Source: Streptomyces sp. YS415 (GTDB taxonomy: Bacteria; Actinomycetota; Actinomycetes; Streptomycetales; Streptomycetaceae). Taken from it: a DNA stretch of 64,000 nt. Of the stretch, positions 25,245 through 35,024 are shown in pieces. The stretch lies in assembly GCF_023544665.1 (NCBI RefSeq), contig NZ_JAMJFL010000001.1, positions 124,001 through 188,000 on the forward strand, read 5' to 3'. The notes beneath the pieces are model-generated. The model was not told the DNA's origin. It made no database searches and was given only the letters and a program-made list of their open reading frames with translations. The position numbers and the translations under genes were made by a program. The first letter of the stretch is position 1. Each line of letters opens with the position of its first letter.

Positions 25245-26057
25245 ATGCGTGTCTTCCGACCGGCCTTCCGCGCAGCACGGGGGGCACGAAGGCGTCGTCC
25301 CGGCCGAATACCCGGCCCGGCGCTCGCCACGCTCGGCTGTCTGCCGGGGCTGGCCGCCGTCGCCGCCCTCGTCCTGTGCGCGGGCGGCGTGGAGCGCCCC
25401 GCGGCCGGGCGCTCCCTCGCGGCCCGCCCGGCGGCCGGGCACAGCGCCACCCGGCCGCCCATCGTGCCGCGCTCGGCCTGGCTCGACGAGGACACCCGGC
25501 GCTCCCAGCCGCCACCGCGCTACGACGACAAGGTCGTGGCCGTCTTCGTCCACCACACCGACTCGCCCAACGTCTACGACTGCGCCGAGACGCCCCGCAT
25601 CATCCGCTACCTGTACACCGGCCAGACCGGCTCCCGGGACTGGGACGACATCGGCTACAACTTCCTCGTCGACCGCTGCGGCACCATCTACGAGGGCCGC
25701 GCCGGCGGCGTCGACCGCGCCGTCACCGGCGCCCACACCCAGGGCTTCAACCACCGCACCGCCGGGATCGCCGCCCTCGGTACCTTCACGGCCGGCGCGG
25801 AGGTGCCCAAGGCCATGACGGACTCCATCGCTGCGCTGGCCGCCTGGAAGCTGGGCCTGTCCGGCACCGACCCGCGCGCGGAGGTCCGCCTGGTCTCCAG
25901 CAACAGCCTCAGCCGCTACCCGCGCGGCACCCGCGCCACCCTGCACGCCCTCGCGGGCCACCGGGACGGCTTCATGACCAGCTGCCCCGGCGCCGCCCTC
26001 AGCGCCCGGCTCCCCGAGATCCGACAAGCAGCGGCCCGCCTCCAGGGCCGCCACTGA
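25245..26057 (+). CDS. Secreted PGRP/amidase-2 type N-acetylmuramoyl-L-alanine amidase
   Basis: A 270-residue peptidoglycan recognition protein-like amidase cleaving the bond between MurNAc and L-Ala. A long basic n-region and hydrophobic core (PALATLGCLPGLAAVAALVLCAGG, residues 25-48) make a signal peptide or anchor. The catalytic domain has the zinc-ligand VFVHHTDSPN (His103 or 104), DIGYNFLVDRCGTIYEGRAGG (active-site Tyr138) and GHRDGFMTSCPGA (His239, Cys247), so the zinc site is complete. It is the divergent neighbour of a MarP-like protease; in mycobacteria MarP activates a peptidoglycan hydrolase, so the pair may work together, but this is inference. Confidence 0.92.
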   Translation: MRVFRPAFRAARGARRRRPGRIPGPALATLGCLPGLAAVAALVLCAGGVERPAAGRSLAARPAAGHSATRPPIVPRSAWLDEDTRRSQPPPRYDDKVVAVFVHHTDSPNVYDCAETPRIIRYLYTGQTGSRDWDDIGYNFLVDRCGTIYEGRAGGVDRAVTGAHTQGFNHRTAGIAALGTFTAGAEVPKAMTDSIAALAAWKLGLSGTDPRAEVRLVSSNSLSRYPRGTRATLHALAGHRDGFMTSCPGAALSARLPEIRQAAARLQGRH

Positions 26058-26078
26058 GCACAGCAGCAGGAGTCGGAG

Positions 26079-26597
26079 CTAGCCGCGGAAGCGGTCCCAG
26101 AGCCTGGGGTAGCGCTCGGCCAGGGCCGGCTCGTTCTCGAAGTCGACCGGGGTGCCCTCCGGTTCCGCTGCGGCGGGCGGGATGCCGAGGTCCGGGGCGA
26201 CGGTGCCGGTGAGCTGTTCGTAGGCCTCGTCGGCCGCGTAGCCGAGCTCCTCGCCGTCGCCGTCGAACTCCTCGTCGAACTCGTCCAGGAGGTCGGCCAG
26301 CGAGTCGGGATGGTGCACCGCGCCCTCGTACACCTCCCGGCCCTGGCCGATCAGCCAGCACCGGAAGAAGTCGAACGCGTCGTCGCTCGCGCCGTCCAGC
26401 AGCACCCAGGCGGCGCCCCACAGATCCCACGTGTAGGCGCGGTTGTAGCGGGCCTCGAAGTGGCGGGCGAAGTCCAGGACCATCTCCGGGTCCAGCTGGA
26501 GCAGCCGGTCCACCAGCAGGTCCGCCTGCTCCTCGGGGTCGCCCTCGGCGGCCTCGCGCGTGGCGTCCACCAGCTCCCAGAACTCCGTCTCGTCCAT
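26079..26597 (-). CDS. DUF4240 protein
   Basis: A 172-residue cytosolic protein that begins MDETEFWELVDATREAA, the hallmark of the DUF4240 family, with FDFFRCWLIGQGREVYEGAVHHPDSLADL in the middle. It is strongly acidic (run EFDEEFDGDGEELGYAADEAYEQL). Family members are found throughout Streptomyces without a known role; some resemble molybdenum-metabolism regulators. The ATG at 26597 is preceded by an in-frame GTG codon at 26600, either of which could serve. It is convergent with the amidase gene. Confidence 0.85.
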   Translation of the reverse strand: MDETEFWELVDATREAAEGDPEEQADLLVDRLLQLDPEMVLDFARHFEARYNRAYTWDLWGAAWVLLDGASDDAFDFFRCWLIGQGREVYEGAVHHPDSLADLLDEFDEEFDGDGEELGYAADEAYEQLTGTVAPDLGIPPAAAEPEGTPVDFENEPALAERYPRLWDRFRG

Positions 26598-26673
26598 CAC
26601 GGGTCCAGCATCGGCCCTTGACGGGTGGGACGCACGTGGAGTGTGGCGGATTGTTATCCGGCGTCCGCGGTTG

Positions 26674-27660
26674 TCATCGCGCCTGTTCCGTGCCGTACAG
26701 GGCGGCCAGCCGCCGCGCGTCCGCCGTGAACCGCGCCCGTAGGGAGTCGGGGGCCACCACCTCGGCCTCCGGTCCCAGGGACGCCAGCTGGCTGTGCGCG
26801 ACCTCCTCGGACTCCACCGGCACCGTCACGCACACCCACCCGTCCCCGTCCGGCGCACCGGCCTGCGCGAGCGCCTCCCGCGCGGACGGCGGATCGAGGA
26901 CGTACGGCAGCCTGCGCGCCCCGTCCGGGGACAGCCGCAGGACCACCTCCGCGCGCAGCAGGGACCGCGCGAACTGCTCGGCCCGCTCCTCCCAGAAGGC
27001 GGGCAGGTCGAACTCCTCGTCCCGCTCGAACCGCTCCTCGCCCGCCTCCACGGCGGTGAACCGGTCGATGCGGTACACGCGGTATGTGCCGTGCCCGGCG
27101 ACCCGCGCGCACAGGTACCAGACCCCGGCCTTCAGCACGAGCCCGTACGGCTCCAGCTCCCGCCGCACCTCGCCCTCGCCCCGCCGGTACACCGCCACCA
27201 CCCGCCGGTCGTCCCACACCGCCTCCGCGACGGCGGGCAGCAGCGCGGGCGTCTCGGGCTCCTTGAACCAGTTGGGCGCGTCCAGATGGAACCGCTGGGA
27301 GGCCGTCCGGGACGCGTCCCGCAGCGAGGGCAGCAGCGCGGCGGACACCTTCAGCCGCGCGGCGGAGGCGGCGTCGTCGAGGCCCATCTCCCGCAGCGCA
27401 CCGGGCACCCCGCTCAGGAACAGCGCCTCGGCCTCGCTGCGGTGCAACCCCGTCAGCCGCGTCCGGTACCCCCCGATCAGCCGGTACCCCCCGGCCCGCC
27501 CCCGGTCCGCGTACACCGGCACCCCCGCCTCCGACAGCGCCTGCGCGTCCCGCGTCACGGTCCGCTCGGACACCTCCAGCTCCCGGGCCAGCTCGGCGGC
27601 GGTCATGGAGGGCCGGGACTGCAGCAGCAGGACCATCTTGATCAGGCGGGCGGCGCGCAT
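26674..27660 (-). CDS. WYL-domain transcriptional regulator (DeoR-type HTH)
   Basis: A 328-residue regulator. The N-terminal winged helix (MRAARLIKMVLLLQSRPSMTAAELARELEVSERTVTRDAQALSEAGVPVYADRGRAGGY) is the HTH_11 type. The WYL domain carries LEPYGLVLKAGVWYLCARVAGHGTYRVYRIDRF, and the C-terminal WCX extension (VVLRLSPDGARRLPYVLD and on) is present. WYL domains bind nucleic-acid or nucleotide ligands and often control DNA-damage or defence genes, but nothing adjacent marks a target. The start at 27660 has no clear Shine-Dalgarno sequence; no better in-frame start is near. Confidence 0.9.
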   Translation of the reverse strand: MRAARLIKMVLLLQSRPSMTAAELARELEVSERTVTRDAQALSEAGVPVYADRGRAGGYRLIGGYRTRLTGLHRSEAEALFLSGVPGALREMGLDDAASAARLKVSAALLPSLRDASRTASQRFHLDAPNWFKEPETPALLPAVAEAVWDDRRVVAVYRRGEGEVRRELEPYGLVLKAGVWYLCARVAGHGTYRVYRIDRFTAVEAGEERFERDEEFDLPAFWEERAEQFARSLLRAEVVLRLSPDGARRLPYVLDPPSAREALAQAGAPDGDGWVCVTVPVESEEVAHSQLASLGPEAEVVAPDSLRARFTADARRLAALYGTEQAR

Positions 27661-27672
27661 ACGGCCATCATG

Positions 27673-27704
27673 CAGGAGGCCCCCACCGAGGTGGGGGCCT
27701 CCTG
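27673..27704 (-). terminator. Hairpin terminator of aceE
   Basis: A perfect 15-bp stem, from CAGGAGGCCCCCACC at 27673 to its complement ending at 27704, with loop GA. It starts 13 bases beyond the aceE stop and may also end transcription from the opposite strand. Confidence 0.85.
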
Positions 27705-27716
27705 TGACGTCCTGTC

Positions 27717-30419
27717 CTACAGGCCGTACTTGGCGCGCGCTTCCTTCACCGCCGTGGCCTGCGTCTCGCCGCGCTTGGCGAGCTGGGCCAGGGCCGCGAC
27801 CACGATGGACTCGGCGTCGACACCGAAGTGGCGGCGGGCCGCCTCGCGGGTGTCGGACAGACCGAAGCCGTCGGCGCCCAGCGAGGACCAGTCCTGCTCG
27901 ACCCACTGCGCGATCTGGTCCGGGACCTGCCGCATGTAGTCGGAGACCGCCAGCACCGGGCCCTCGGCGCCCTGCAGCGCCTGCCGGACGTACGGCACCC
28001 GCTCCTCGCCCCGCAGCAGCGCCGCGTCCGCCTCCAGGGCGTCGCGCCGCAGCTCGGTCCAGGACGTCGCCGACCAGACGTCGGCCGCGACCCCCCACTC
28101 CTCGGCGAGCATCCGCTGCGCCTTCAGCGCCCAGTGGATCGCCGTACCGGAGCCCAGCAGCTGGATGCGCGGGGCGTTCGCCGGCACGGTCACACCCGCC
28201 GACTCGGCCGTGTTGAAGCGGTACAGGCCCTTGACGATGCCCTCGTCGATGCCGAGCCCGGACGGCTTCGCGGGCTGCGGCAGCGGCTCGTTGTAGACGG
28301 TCAGGTAGTAGAAGACGTTCGGGTCCTCGCCCGGTGCCGCCTCGCCGTACATCCGGCGCAGACCGTCCTTGACGATGGCCGCGACCTCGTAGGCGAAGGC
28401 CGGGTCGTACGTCAGCGCCGCCGGGTTCGTCGCCGCGATCACCGGCGAGTGGCCGTCGGCGTGCTGCAGGCCCTCACCGGTCAGCGTGGTCCGGCCGGCG
28501 GTGGCGCCGATCAGGAAGCCCCGGCCGAGCTGGTCGCCGAGCTGCCACATCTGGTCGGCCGTGCGCTGCCAGCCGAACATCGAGTAGAAGATGTAGAACG
28601 GGATCATCGCCTCACCGTGCGTGGAGTACGCGGTGGACGCGGCGATGAAGTCGGCCATCGAGCCGGCCTCGGTGATCCCCTCGTTGAGGATCTGGCCGTT
28701 CTTGGCCTCCTTGTAGTACATCAGCTGGTCGCGGTCGACCGGCTCGTACGTCTGGCCCTTGGGCGAGTAGATGCCCAGGGACGGGAAGAGGCTCTCCATG
28801 CCGAACGTGCGCGCCTCGTCGGGGACGATCGGCACCCAGCGCTTGCCCGACTCCTTGTCGCGGACCAGGTCCTTGACGAGCCGCACAAAGGCCATCGTGG
28901 TGGCCACGTTCTGGGAACCCGACCCCTTGTCGAAGGAGGCGAAGGCCTTCTCCGCGGGGGCCGGCAGCGGGGCGAGCGCGTGCGTACGACGGGCCGGGGC
29001 GGGGCCGCCGAGGGCCGCGCGGCGCTCCTGGAGGTAGCGCACCTCGGGGGAGTCGGCGCCGGGGTGGCCGTAGGGCACCACACCGTCGACGAAGTCGCTG
29101 TCCTTGATCGGCAGCTCGAGGAGATCACGCATCGTCTTGAACTCGTCCACCGTCAGCTTCTTCATCTGGTGGTTGGCGTTCTTCGACGCGAAGCCCTCGC
29201 CGAGCGTGTGACCCTTGACGGTCTGCGCCAGGATCACCGTCGGCGCGCCCTTGTGCTCGACGGCGGCCTTGTAGGCGGCGTACACCTTGCGCGCCTCGTG
29301 ACCACCGCGGGAGAGGTGGAAGCACTCCAGGATCTTGTCGTCGCTCAGCAGCTTCGCCATCTCCACCAGCGCCGGGTCGGCACCGAAGAAGTCCTGGCGG
29401 ATGTAGGCGGCGTCACGCGTCTGGTACGTCTGCACCTGCGCGTCCGGTACCTCGCGCAGCCGGCGTACCAGCGCGCCGGTGGTGTCGAGCGCGAACAGCT
29501 CGTCCCACGCCGTACCCCACAGCGTCTTGATGACGTTCCAGCCGGCGCCGCGGAACTGCGCCTCCAGCTCCTGCACGATCTTGAAGTTGGCGCGGACCGG
29601 GCCGTCGAGGCGCTGCAGGTTGCAGTTGATGACGAAGGTGAGGTTGTCCAGCTCCTCGCGGGCGGCGAGCGCGAGGGCCGCCGTCGACTCGGGCTCGTCC
29701 ATCTCGCCGTCGCCGAGGAACGCCCACACGTGCGAGGCGGAGACGTCCTTGATGCCGCGGTTGGTCAGGTACCGGTTGAAGCGCGCCTGGTAGATGGCGG
29801 AGAGCGGACCGAGACCCATGGAGACGGTCGGGAACTCCCACAGCCAGGGAAGGCGGCGCGGGTGCGGGTACGACGGCAGGCCGTCGCCGGCGGACTCCTG
29901 GCGGAAGCGGTCGAGGTGGTGCTCGCTCAGCCGGCCGTCGAGGAAGGCGCGGGCGTAGATGCCGGGGGAGGCGTGGCCCTGGATGTAGAGCTGGTCACCG
30001 GAGCCATCCGCCTCCTTCCCCTTGAAGAAGTGGTTGAAGCCGGTCTCGTACAGCCACGCGGCGGAGGCGAAGGTGGCGATGTGGCCGCCGACGCCGTACT
30101 TCGAGCCGCGGGTCACCATGGCGGCCGCGTTCCAGCGGTTCCAGGCGGTGATCCTGCGCTCCATCTCCTCGTCACCGGGGACGGCCGTCTCCGCGGCGGT
30201 GGGGATGGTGTTCAGGTAGTCGGTTTCCAGCAGCTTGGGCAGCGCGATGCCGGTGCCCTCCGCGCGCTCCAGGGTGCGGCGCATCAGGTAAGCCGCACGG
30301 TGCGGGCCGGCCGCCTTGGCGACCGCGTCGAGGGAGGCCTGCCATTCGGCGGTCTCCTCCGGGTCCCGGTCGTGGAGCTGGTCGAGCTCGCTGGGCTGGA
30401 TGGCGTTGGGGTCGGTCAT
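27717..30419 (-). CDS. aceE: Pyruvate dehydrogenase E1 component (homodimeric type)
   Basis: A 900-residue thiamine diphosphate enzyme that decarboxylates pyruvate and acetylates the lipoyl group of E2. The start at 30419 ([22 protein letters not shown]) follows GAAGGCGGCGAC. It has the TPP-binding motif in [18 protein letters not shown] ending with the conserved asparagine in [14 protein letters not shown], and EEGMRRMYG-like and [25 protein letters not shown] regions typical of AceE. In actinobacteria this E1p works with a shared E2 (gene at 31560) and Lpd (33393) in a mixed pyruvate/2-oxoglutarate dehydrogenase supercomplex. Two palindromes lie in its upstream region, next to a GntR-family regulator gene that could control it. 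Confidence 0.97.
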   Translation of the reverse strand: MTDPNAIQPSELDQLHDRDPEETAEWQASLDAVAKAAGPHRAAYLMRRTLERAEGTGIALPKLLETDYLNTIPTAAETAVPGDEEMERRITAWNRWNAAAMVTRGSKYGVGGHIATFASAAWLYETGFNHFFKGKEADGSGDQLYIQGHASPGIYARAFLDGRLSEHHLDRFRQESAGDGLPSYPHPRRLPWLWEFPTVSMGLGPLSAIYQARFNRYLTNRGIKDVSASHVWAFLGDGEMDEPESTAALALAAREELDNLTFVINCNLQRLDGPVRANFKIVQELEAQFRGAGWNVIKTLWGTAWDELFALDTTGALVRRLREVPDAQVQTYQTRDAAYIRQDFFGADPALVEMAKLLSDDKILECFHLSRGGHEARKVYAAYKAAVEHKGAPTVILAQTVKGHTLGEGFASKNANHQMKKLTVDEFKTMRDLLELPIKDSDFVDGVVPYGHPGADSPEVRYLQERRAALGGPAPARRTHALAPLPAPAEKAFASFDKGSGSQNVATTMAFVRLVKDLVRDKESGKRWVPIVPDEARTFGMESLFPSLGIYSPKGQTYEPVDRDQLMYYKEAKNGQILNEGITEAGSMADFIAASTAYSTHGEAMIPFYIFYSMFGWQRTADQMWQLGDQLGRGFLIGATAGRTTLTGEGLQHADGHSPVIAATNPAALTYDPAFAYEVAAIVKDGLRRMYGEAAPGEDPNVFYYLTVYNEPLPQPAKPSGLGIDEGIVKGLYRFNTAESAGVTVPANAPRIQLLGSGTAIHWALKAQRMLAEEWGVAADVWSATSWTELRRDALEADAALLRGEERVPYVRQALQGAEGPVLAVSDYMRQVPDQIAQWVEQDWSSLGADGFGLSDTREAARRHFGVDAESIVVAALAQLAKRGETQATAVKEARAKYGL

Positions 30420-30538
30420 GTCGCCGCCTTCCTCAGTCGAAGGGGGTTCCCTCATCGGTAAGGGTTCGGGGGTGCCCTTGGTCTTTGGCAGGACAGGGCG
30501 TGGGTCTCGGTTCAGACCCGTCGGCGACTGTAACTCCC

Positions 30539-30555
30539 TGATCGATGATCGATCA
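30539..30555. promoter_or_regulatory. Perfect 17-bp palindrome upstream of aceE (candidate operator)
   Basis: TGATCGAT-G-ATCGATCA has 8-bp arms around one central base and lies 120 bases upstream of the aceE start. A GntR-family regulator gene is next upstream. It could be that regulator's site, which is inference only. Confidence 0.55.
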
Positions 30556-30575
30556 AAGGGTTGAAGGGGAAAACC

Positions 30576-30589
30576 TCTCGATAACGAGA
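30576..30589. promoter_or_regulatory. Inverted repeat upstream of aceE
   Basis: TCTCG-ATAA-CGAGA, 5-bp arms with a 4-base spacer, sits 20 bases beyond the larger palindrome at 30539 in an unusually A-rich stretch. Confidence 0.35.
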
Positions 30590-30671
30590 AAGTCGGCACG
30601 GGGTGCCTCCGCCGGAGACACCGGGTGCCGTCTATTTGTGCAGGTGGGACGACGTATGAGCGGGGGTCCGC

Positions 30672-31301
30672 TCAGGGCTCGTGGCGCGGCGCGCAGCCCA
30701 GGACGTGAGCCTTGACCAGTTCCGCGATCCGCGGGTCCCGCCGCCGGAAGGCCTGCACGAGCTCCTCGTGCTCCTCCGCGTACGACTGCTGCACGGTCCC
30801 CAGCCAGCGGATGGAGAGGGCGGTGAAGACCTCGATGCCGAGCCCCTCCCAGGTGTGCAGCAGGACCGAGTTCCCGGCCGCCCGCACCATCTCCCGGTGG
30901 AAGCCGACGGTGTGCCGCACCTGCGCCGTACCGTCGGCGTTCCGGTCCGCCTCGTACAACGCGGCGACATGCGGCTCCAGCGCGGAGCAGTCCTCCGCCA
31001 GCCGCCCGGCCGCCAGCTCCGCGGCGATGGCCTCCAGGCCGGCCCGCACGGGATAGCTTTCCTCAAGATCAGCGGCGGTCAGATTCCTGACGCGTACGCC
31101 CTTGTTGGGCGCCGACTCGATCAGCCGCAGCGACTCCAGCTCGCGCAGCGCCTCGCGCACCGGCGTCTGGCTGACCTCCAGCTCGGTCGCGATCCGCCGC
31201 TCCACGATCCGCTCGCCCGGCTGCCAGCGTCCGCTGATGATCCCTTCCAGGATGTGCTCGCGGATCTGTTCGCGCAGCGAGTGGACGACGGGCGCGGTCA
31301 T
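30672..31301 (-). CDS. GntR-family transcriptional regulator (FCD/FadR subfamily)
   Basis: A 209-residue regulator. The N-terminal winged helix is complete (SLREQIREHILEGIISGRWQPGERIVERRIATELEVSQTPVREALRELESLRLIE), and the all-helical FCD effector domain follows with the metal-ligand pattern of the subfamily (YPVRAGLEAIAAELAA, then FHREMVRAAGN). FCD regulators bind acyl or organic-acid ligands; E. coli PdhR, which senses pyruvate and represses the pdh operon, is in the same subfamily. Its place directly upstream of aceE on the same strand suggests a PdhR-like role, not proven here. The gap to aceE contains two palindromes. Confidence 0.9.
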   Translation of the reverse strand: MTAPVVHSLREQIREHILEGIISGRWQPGERIVERRIATELEVSQTPVREALRELESLRLIESAPNKGVRVRNLTAADLEESYPVRAGLEAIAAELAAGRLAEDCSALEPHVAALYEADRNADGTAQVRHTVGFHREMVRAAGNSVLLHTWEGLGIEVFTALSIRWLGTVQQSYAEEHEELVQAFRRRDPRIAELVKAHVLGCAPRHEP

Positions 31302-31500
31302 GAGGGCTCCTTAGGGCGCGCGTTTGACGATTAGACAATAAGGCCGTCCTCGCGTCGGGGGAGGGCGCACAGGGGCGCTTTCACGCAGGTGAGACGAGGC
31401 TTACACGGCGTGCGGCGTGAGCAGTGCCCGCGGGGCGGAGCCGCACCTCGATGCCATCCGCGTCCCTCTCGCGGCGTCACAGCCGGCCTTCCGTAACGGC

Positions 31501-31535
31501 GGCGCCCCGCCCGGAAGATTTCCGGACGGGGCGCC
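31501..31535 (-). terminator. Hairpin terminator of the E2 gene
   Basis: A near-perfect stem, GGCGCCCCG...CCGGAA pairing with TTCCGG...CGGGGCGCC around loop GA(T), with one unpaired base on each arm. It lies 25 bases beyond the E2 stop. Confidence 0.8.
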
Positions 31536-31559
31536 GTACAGGCAAAAAGCCCAGCTGGA

Positions 31560-33332
31560 TTACAGGCCGAGCTCGACCTCGAACTCGCCCGCCTCCAGGA
31601 TCGCCTTGACCGCCGTCAGGTAACGGGCCGCGTCGGCGCCGTCCACCAGGCGGTGGTCGTAGGAGAGGGTCAGGTACGTCATGTCGCGGACGCCGATGAC
31701 CGGGCCGTCCTCCGTCTCGATGACGGCCGGGCGCTTGACCGTGGCGCCGATGCCGAGGATCGCGACCTGGCCCGGCGGCACGATGATCGTGTCGAAGAGC
31801 GCACCGCGCGAACCGGTGTTGGAGATGGTGAAGGTCGCGCCCGACAGCTCGTCCGGCGTGATCTTGTTGGCCCGGACCTTGCCCGCCAGGTCGGCGGTGG
31901 CCTTGGCGATGCCGGCGAGGTTGAGGTCACCGGCGTTCTTGATGACCGGGGTCATCAGGCCCTTCTCGGAGTCCACCGCGATACCGATGTGCTCGGTGTC
32001 GAAGTAGGTGATGGTCCCCTCGGCCTCGTTGATCTTGGCGTTGACGGGCGCGTGGGCCTTCAGCGCCTGGGCCGCGGCCTTGACGAAGAACGGCATCGGG
32101 GAGAGCTTGACGCCCTCCCGGGCCGCGAACGCGTCCTTGGCGCGGGCGCGCAGCTTCATCAGGCGGGTGACGTCGACCTCGACGACCGAGGACAGCTGCG
32201 CCTGCTCGTGCAGCGCCTTGACCATGTTGTCGCCGATGACCTTGCGGATGCGGGGCATCTTGACGGTCTGGCCGCGGAGGGGGGAGGCCTCCAGCGTCGG
32301 GGCCTTCTTGGCGGCAGCCGGATCCGCGGCGGCCGGAGCCGGAGCGGGGGCCTTCGCGGCCTCGGCGGCGGCGATGACGTCCTGCTTGCGGATACGACCG
32401 CCGACGCCGGTGCCCTTGACGGCACCCAGGTCGACGCCGTTCTCGGCGGCGAGCTTGCGCACCAGCGGGGTCACGTAGGCACCCTCGTCGGTGGCCTGCG
32501 CGGCGGGCGCCGGAGCGGCCTGAGCCGGGGCAGCCGGAGCGGCCGGCGCGGGGGCCGGGGCGGCCGGAGCCGGGGCGGCGGGGGCGGCCGGAGCAGCGGG
32601 AGCCGGAGCCGGGGCGGCCGGCGCGGCCTGAGCCGGAGCGGGCTCGGGCTCAGGCGCCGGGGCCGGGGCCGGGGCGGCGGGGGCCGGGGCAGCGGCCGGA
32701 GCCGCCCCCGGGGCGCCGATGACGGCGAGCTTGGCGCCGACCTCGGCCGTCTCGTCCTCGCCGACCGTGATCTCCAGCAGCACACCGGAGGTGGGCGCCG
32801 GGATCTCGGTGTCGACCTTGTCGGTGGAGACCTCGAGCAGCGGCTCGTCGGCCTCGACGCTGTCACCGACCGACTTCAGCCAGCGGGTGACGGTGCCCTC
32901 GGTGACGGACTCACCGAGCGCGGGCAGGACGACGTCCGTGCCCTCGGCGGAGCCGGAGCCGGCAGCGGCCTCGGCGGTGGGAGCCGGGGCCGGGGCCGCC
33001 TGCTCCGTGGACGGCTGGGCGGCCGGGGCCGGCTCGGGAGCCGGCGGGGCCACCTCCTCGGCGGCCGGAGCCTCGGCGGCAGCGGGCGCGCCCGTGCCGT
33101 CGTCGATGACGGCCAGCTCGGCGCCGACCTCTACGGTCTCGTCCTCGGCGACCTTGATGGAGGCCAGGACACCGGCGGCAGGCGAGGGGATCTCGGTGTC
33201 GACCTTGTCGGTCGAGACTTCGAGCAGCGGCTCGTCGGCCTCGACGCGCTCACCCTCGGCCTTCAGCCAGCGGGTGACAGTGCCCTCGGTGACGCTCTCG
33301 CCGAGCGCCGGAAGGGTTACGGAAACCGCCAT
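31560..33332 (-). CDS. sucB: Dihydrolipoamide acyltransferase (E2) with two lipoyl domains
   Basis: A 590-residue E2 of 2-oxoacid dehydrogenase complexes. It has two lipoyl domains with the lipoylated lysines in [10 protein letters not shown] at residues 43 and 172, each followed by long Ala/Pro linkers, then an E1/E3-binding domain ([34 protein letters not shown]) and the catalytic acyltransferase domain ending [16 protein letters not shown] with the active-site His. It is annotated as sucB in Streptomyces, but in actinobacteria this E2 (DlaT/AceF) serves pyruvate dehydrogenase and the mixed 2-oxoglutarate complex. It is followed upstream by lpd in the same orientation, 60 bases apart, so the two are probably co-transcribed. 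The GC-rich linker DNA is low complexity. Confidence 0.96.
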   Translation of the reverse strand: MAVSVTLPALGESVTEGTVTRWLKAEGERVEADEPLLEVSTDKVDTEIPSPAAGVLASIKVAEDETVEVGAELAVIDDGTGAPAAAEAPAAEEVAPPAPEPAPAAQPSTEQAAPAPAPTAEAAAGSGSAEGTDVVLPALGESVTEGTVTRWLKSVGDSVEADEPLLEVSTDKVDTEIPAPTSGVLLEITVGEDETAEVGAKLAVIGAPGAAPAAAPAPAAPAPAPAPEPEPAPAQAAPAAPAPAPAAPAAPAAPAPAAPAPAPAAPAAPAQAAPAPAAQATDEGAYVTPLVRKLAAENGVDLGAVKGTGVGGRIRKQDVIAAAEAAKAPAPAPAAADPAAAKKAPTLEASPLRGQTVKMPRIRKVIGDNMVKALHEQAQLSSVVEVDVTRLMKLRARAKDAFAAREGVKLSPMPFFVKAAAQALKAHAPVNAKINEAEGTITYFDTEHIGIAVDSEKGLMTPVIKNAGDLNLAGIAKATADLAGKVRANKITPDELSGATFTISNTGSRGALFDTIIVPPGQVAILGIGATVKRPAVIETEDGPVIGVRDMTYLTLSYDHRLVDGADAARYLTAVKAILEAGEFEVELGL

Positions 33333-33392
33333 GGTTTCGGTTGCTCCTAACGGATTGCGGAAGTCTGTGTCGTCGCTTCGTCGACCGAGGGA

Positions 33393-34781
33393 TCAGTCGT
33401 GCGAGTGCAGCGGCTTGCCCGCGAGGGCCAGGTGGGCCTCGCCCATCGCCTCGTTCTGCGTCGGGTGGGCGTGGATGAGCTGGGCGACCTCGGCGGGCAG
33501 CGCTTCCCAGTTGTAGATCAGCTGAGCCTCGCCGACCTGCTCGCCCATGCGGTCACCGACCATGTGGACGCCGACCACCGCACCGTCCTTCACCTGGACG
33601 AGCTTGATCTCGCCCGCGGTGTTGAGGATCTTGCTCTTTCCGTTGCCCGCCAGGTTGTACTTCAGAGCGACGACCTTGTCCGCGCCGTAGATCTCCTTGG
33701 CCTTGGCCTCGGTGATGCCGACGGAGGCGACCTCGGGGTGGCAGTAGGTCACCCGCGGGACACCGTCGTAGTCGATCGGGACGGTCTTCAGACCGGCCAG
33801 ACGCTCCGCCACCAGGATGCCCTCGGCGAAGCCGACGTGCGCGAGCTGGAGGGTCGGGACGAGGTCACCGACGGCGGAGATGGTCGGAACGTTGGTGCGC
33901 ATGTACTCGTCGACCAGGACGTAGCCGCGGTCCATGGCGACGCCCTGCTCCTCGTAGCCCAGGCCCTGGGAGACGGGGCCGCGGCCGACGGCCACGAGCA
34001 GCAGCTCGGCCTCGAACTCCTTGCCGTCGGCGAGGGTGACCTTGACACCGTCCTGGGTGTACTCGGCCTTCGAGAAGAAGGTGCCCAGGTTGAACTTGAT
34101 GCCGCGCTTGCGGAACGCGCGCTCGAGCAGCTTGGAGGAGTTCTCGTCCTCGACCGGGACGAGGTGCTTGAAGCCCTCGATGACGGTGACGTCCGTACCG
34201 AAGGACTTCCAGGCGGAGGCGAACTCGACGCCGATGACACCGCCGCCGAGGACGATCGCCGACTTCGGGACCCGGTCCAGGACGAGGGCGTGGTCCGAGG
34301 AGATGATGCGGTTGCCGTCGATCTCCAGGCCCGGCAGCGACTTCGGCACGGAGCCGGTCGCCAGCAGGACGTGGCGGCCCTGGACACGGCGGCCGTTCAC
34401 GTCGACGGAGGTCGGGGAGGAGAGGCGGCCCTCACCCTCGATGTACGTCACCTTGCGGGAGGCGATGAGCCCCTGGAGTCCCTTGTACAGGCCGGCGATG
34501 ACGCCGTCCTTGTACTTGTGGACGGCCGGGACGTCGATGCCCTCGAAGGTGGCCTTGACACCGAACTGCTCGCTCTCGCGGGCCTGGTCGGCGATCTCGC
34601 CCGCGTGCAGCAGGGCCTTGGTGGGGATGCAGCCCCGGTGCAGGCAGGTGCCGCCGACCTTGTCCTTCTCGATCAGGGCGACGTCCAGGCCCAGCTGCGC
34701 CCCGCGCAGGGCCGCGGCGTAACCACCGCTACCACCGCCGAGGATCACTAGGTCGAAAACAGTGCTGGCGTCGTTCGCCAC
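33393..34781 (-). CDS. lpd: Dihydrolipoamide dehydrogenase (E3)
   Basis: A 462-residue FAD enzyme that reoxidises the dihydrolipoyl groups of E2 with NAD+. The FAD-binding motif is VILGGGSGGYAAALRG (residues 12-27), the redox-active disulphide is GGTCLHRGCIPTKA (Cys46 and Cys51), the NAD motif is SAIVLGGGVIGVEFA, and the C-terminal active-site His-Glu pair is in IHAHPTQNEA. The GTG at 34781 has GGAGG 7 bases upstream and matches the family's N-terminus (MANDASTVFD); the longer in-frame ORF to 34967 has no family support. It is upstream of the E2 gene in one unit. Confidence 0.97.
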   Translation of the reverse strand: MANDASTVFDLVILGGGSGGYAAALRGAQLGLDVALIEKDKVGGTCLHRGCIPTKALLHAGEIADQARESEQFGVKATFEGIDVPAVHKYKDGVIAGLYKGLQGLIASRKVTYIEGEGRLSSPTSVDVNGRRVQGRHVLLATGSVPKSLPGLEIDGNRIISSDHALVLDRVPKSAIVLGGGVIGVEFASAWKSFGTDVTVIEGFKHLVPVEDENSSKLLERAFRKRGIKFNLGTFFSKAEYTQDGVKVTLADGKEFEAELLLVAVGRGPVSQGLGYEEQGVAMDRGYVLVDEYMRTNVPTISAVGDLVPTLQLAHVGFAEGILVAERLAGLKTVPIDYDGVPRVTYCHPEVASVGITEAKAKEIYGADKVVALKYNLAGNGKSKILNTAGEIKLVQVKDGAVVGVHMVGDRMGEQVGEAQLIYNWEALPAEVAQLIHAHPTQNEAMGEAHLALAGKPLHSHD

Positions 34782-34980
34782 GTCACGTCCTCCATGCATG
34801 TGCGCCACGCCGGTCTCCAGTGACCGGTCGGCGGCTGGTGTCCGGCCGCTCTTTGCTTTCGGCCCTTCGGTGGGGGCCCTGTCCTGCCGAGCCCCATCTT
34901 CGCACTTGTCGGCACGGGGCGAGACGCCGGGCCGACGTGTGAGACACCACACGCGGGCGGTATCCACCCGTCCTCGAGCG

Positions 34981-35015
34981 GCGGGGCCTCGCGCTACCCG
35001 CGAGCGAGGCCCCGC
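34981..35015 (-). terminator. Hairpin terminator of pepA
   Basis: A perfect 12-bp stem, GCGGGGCCTCGC (34981-34992) and GCGAGGCCCCGC (35004-35015), with an 11-base loop. It begins 10 bases beyond the pepA stop, so pepA and lpd are separate units. Confidence 0.8.
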
Positions 35016-35024
35016 CGGACCCGG

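Noticed and set aside
27828..30461. 877-residue plus-strand frame opposite aceE
   Set aside because: It is a shadow of the pyruvate dehydrogenase E1 gene, which has unbroken family similarity on the minus strand.
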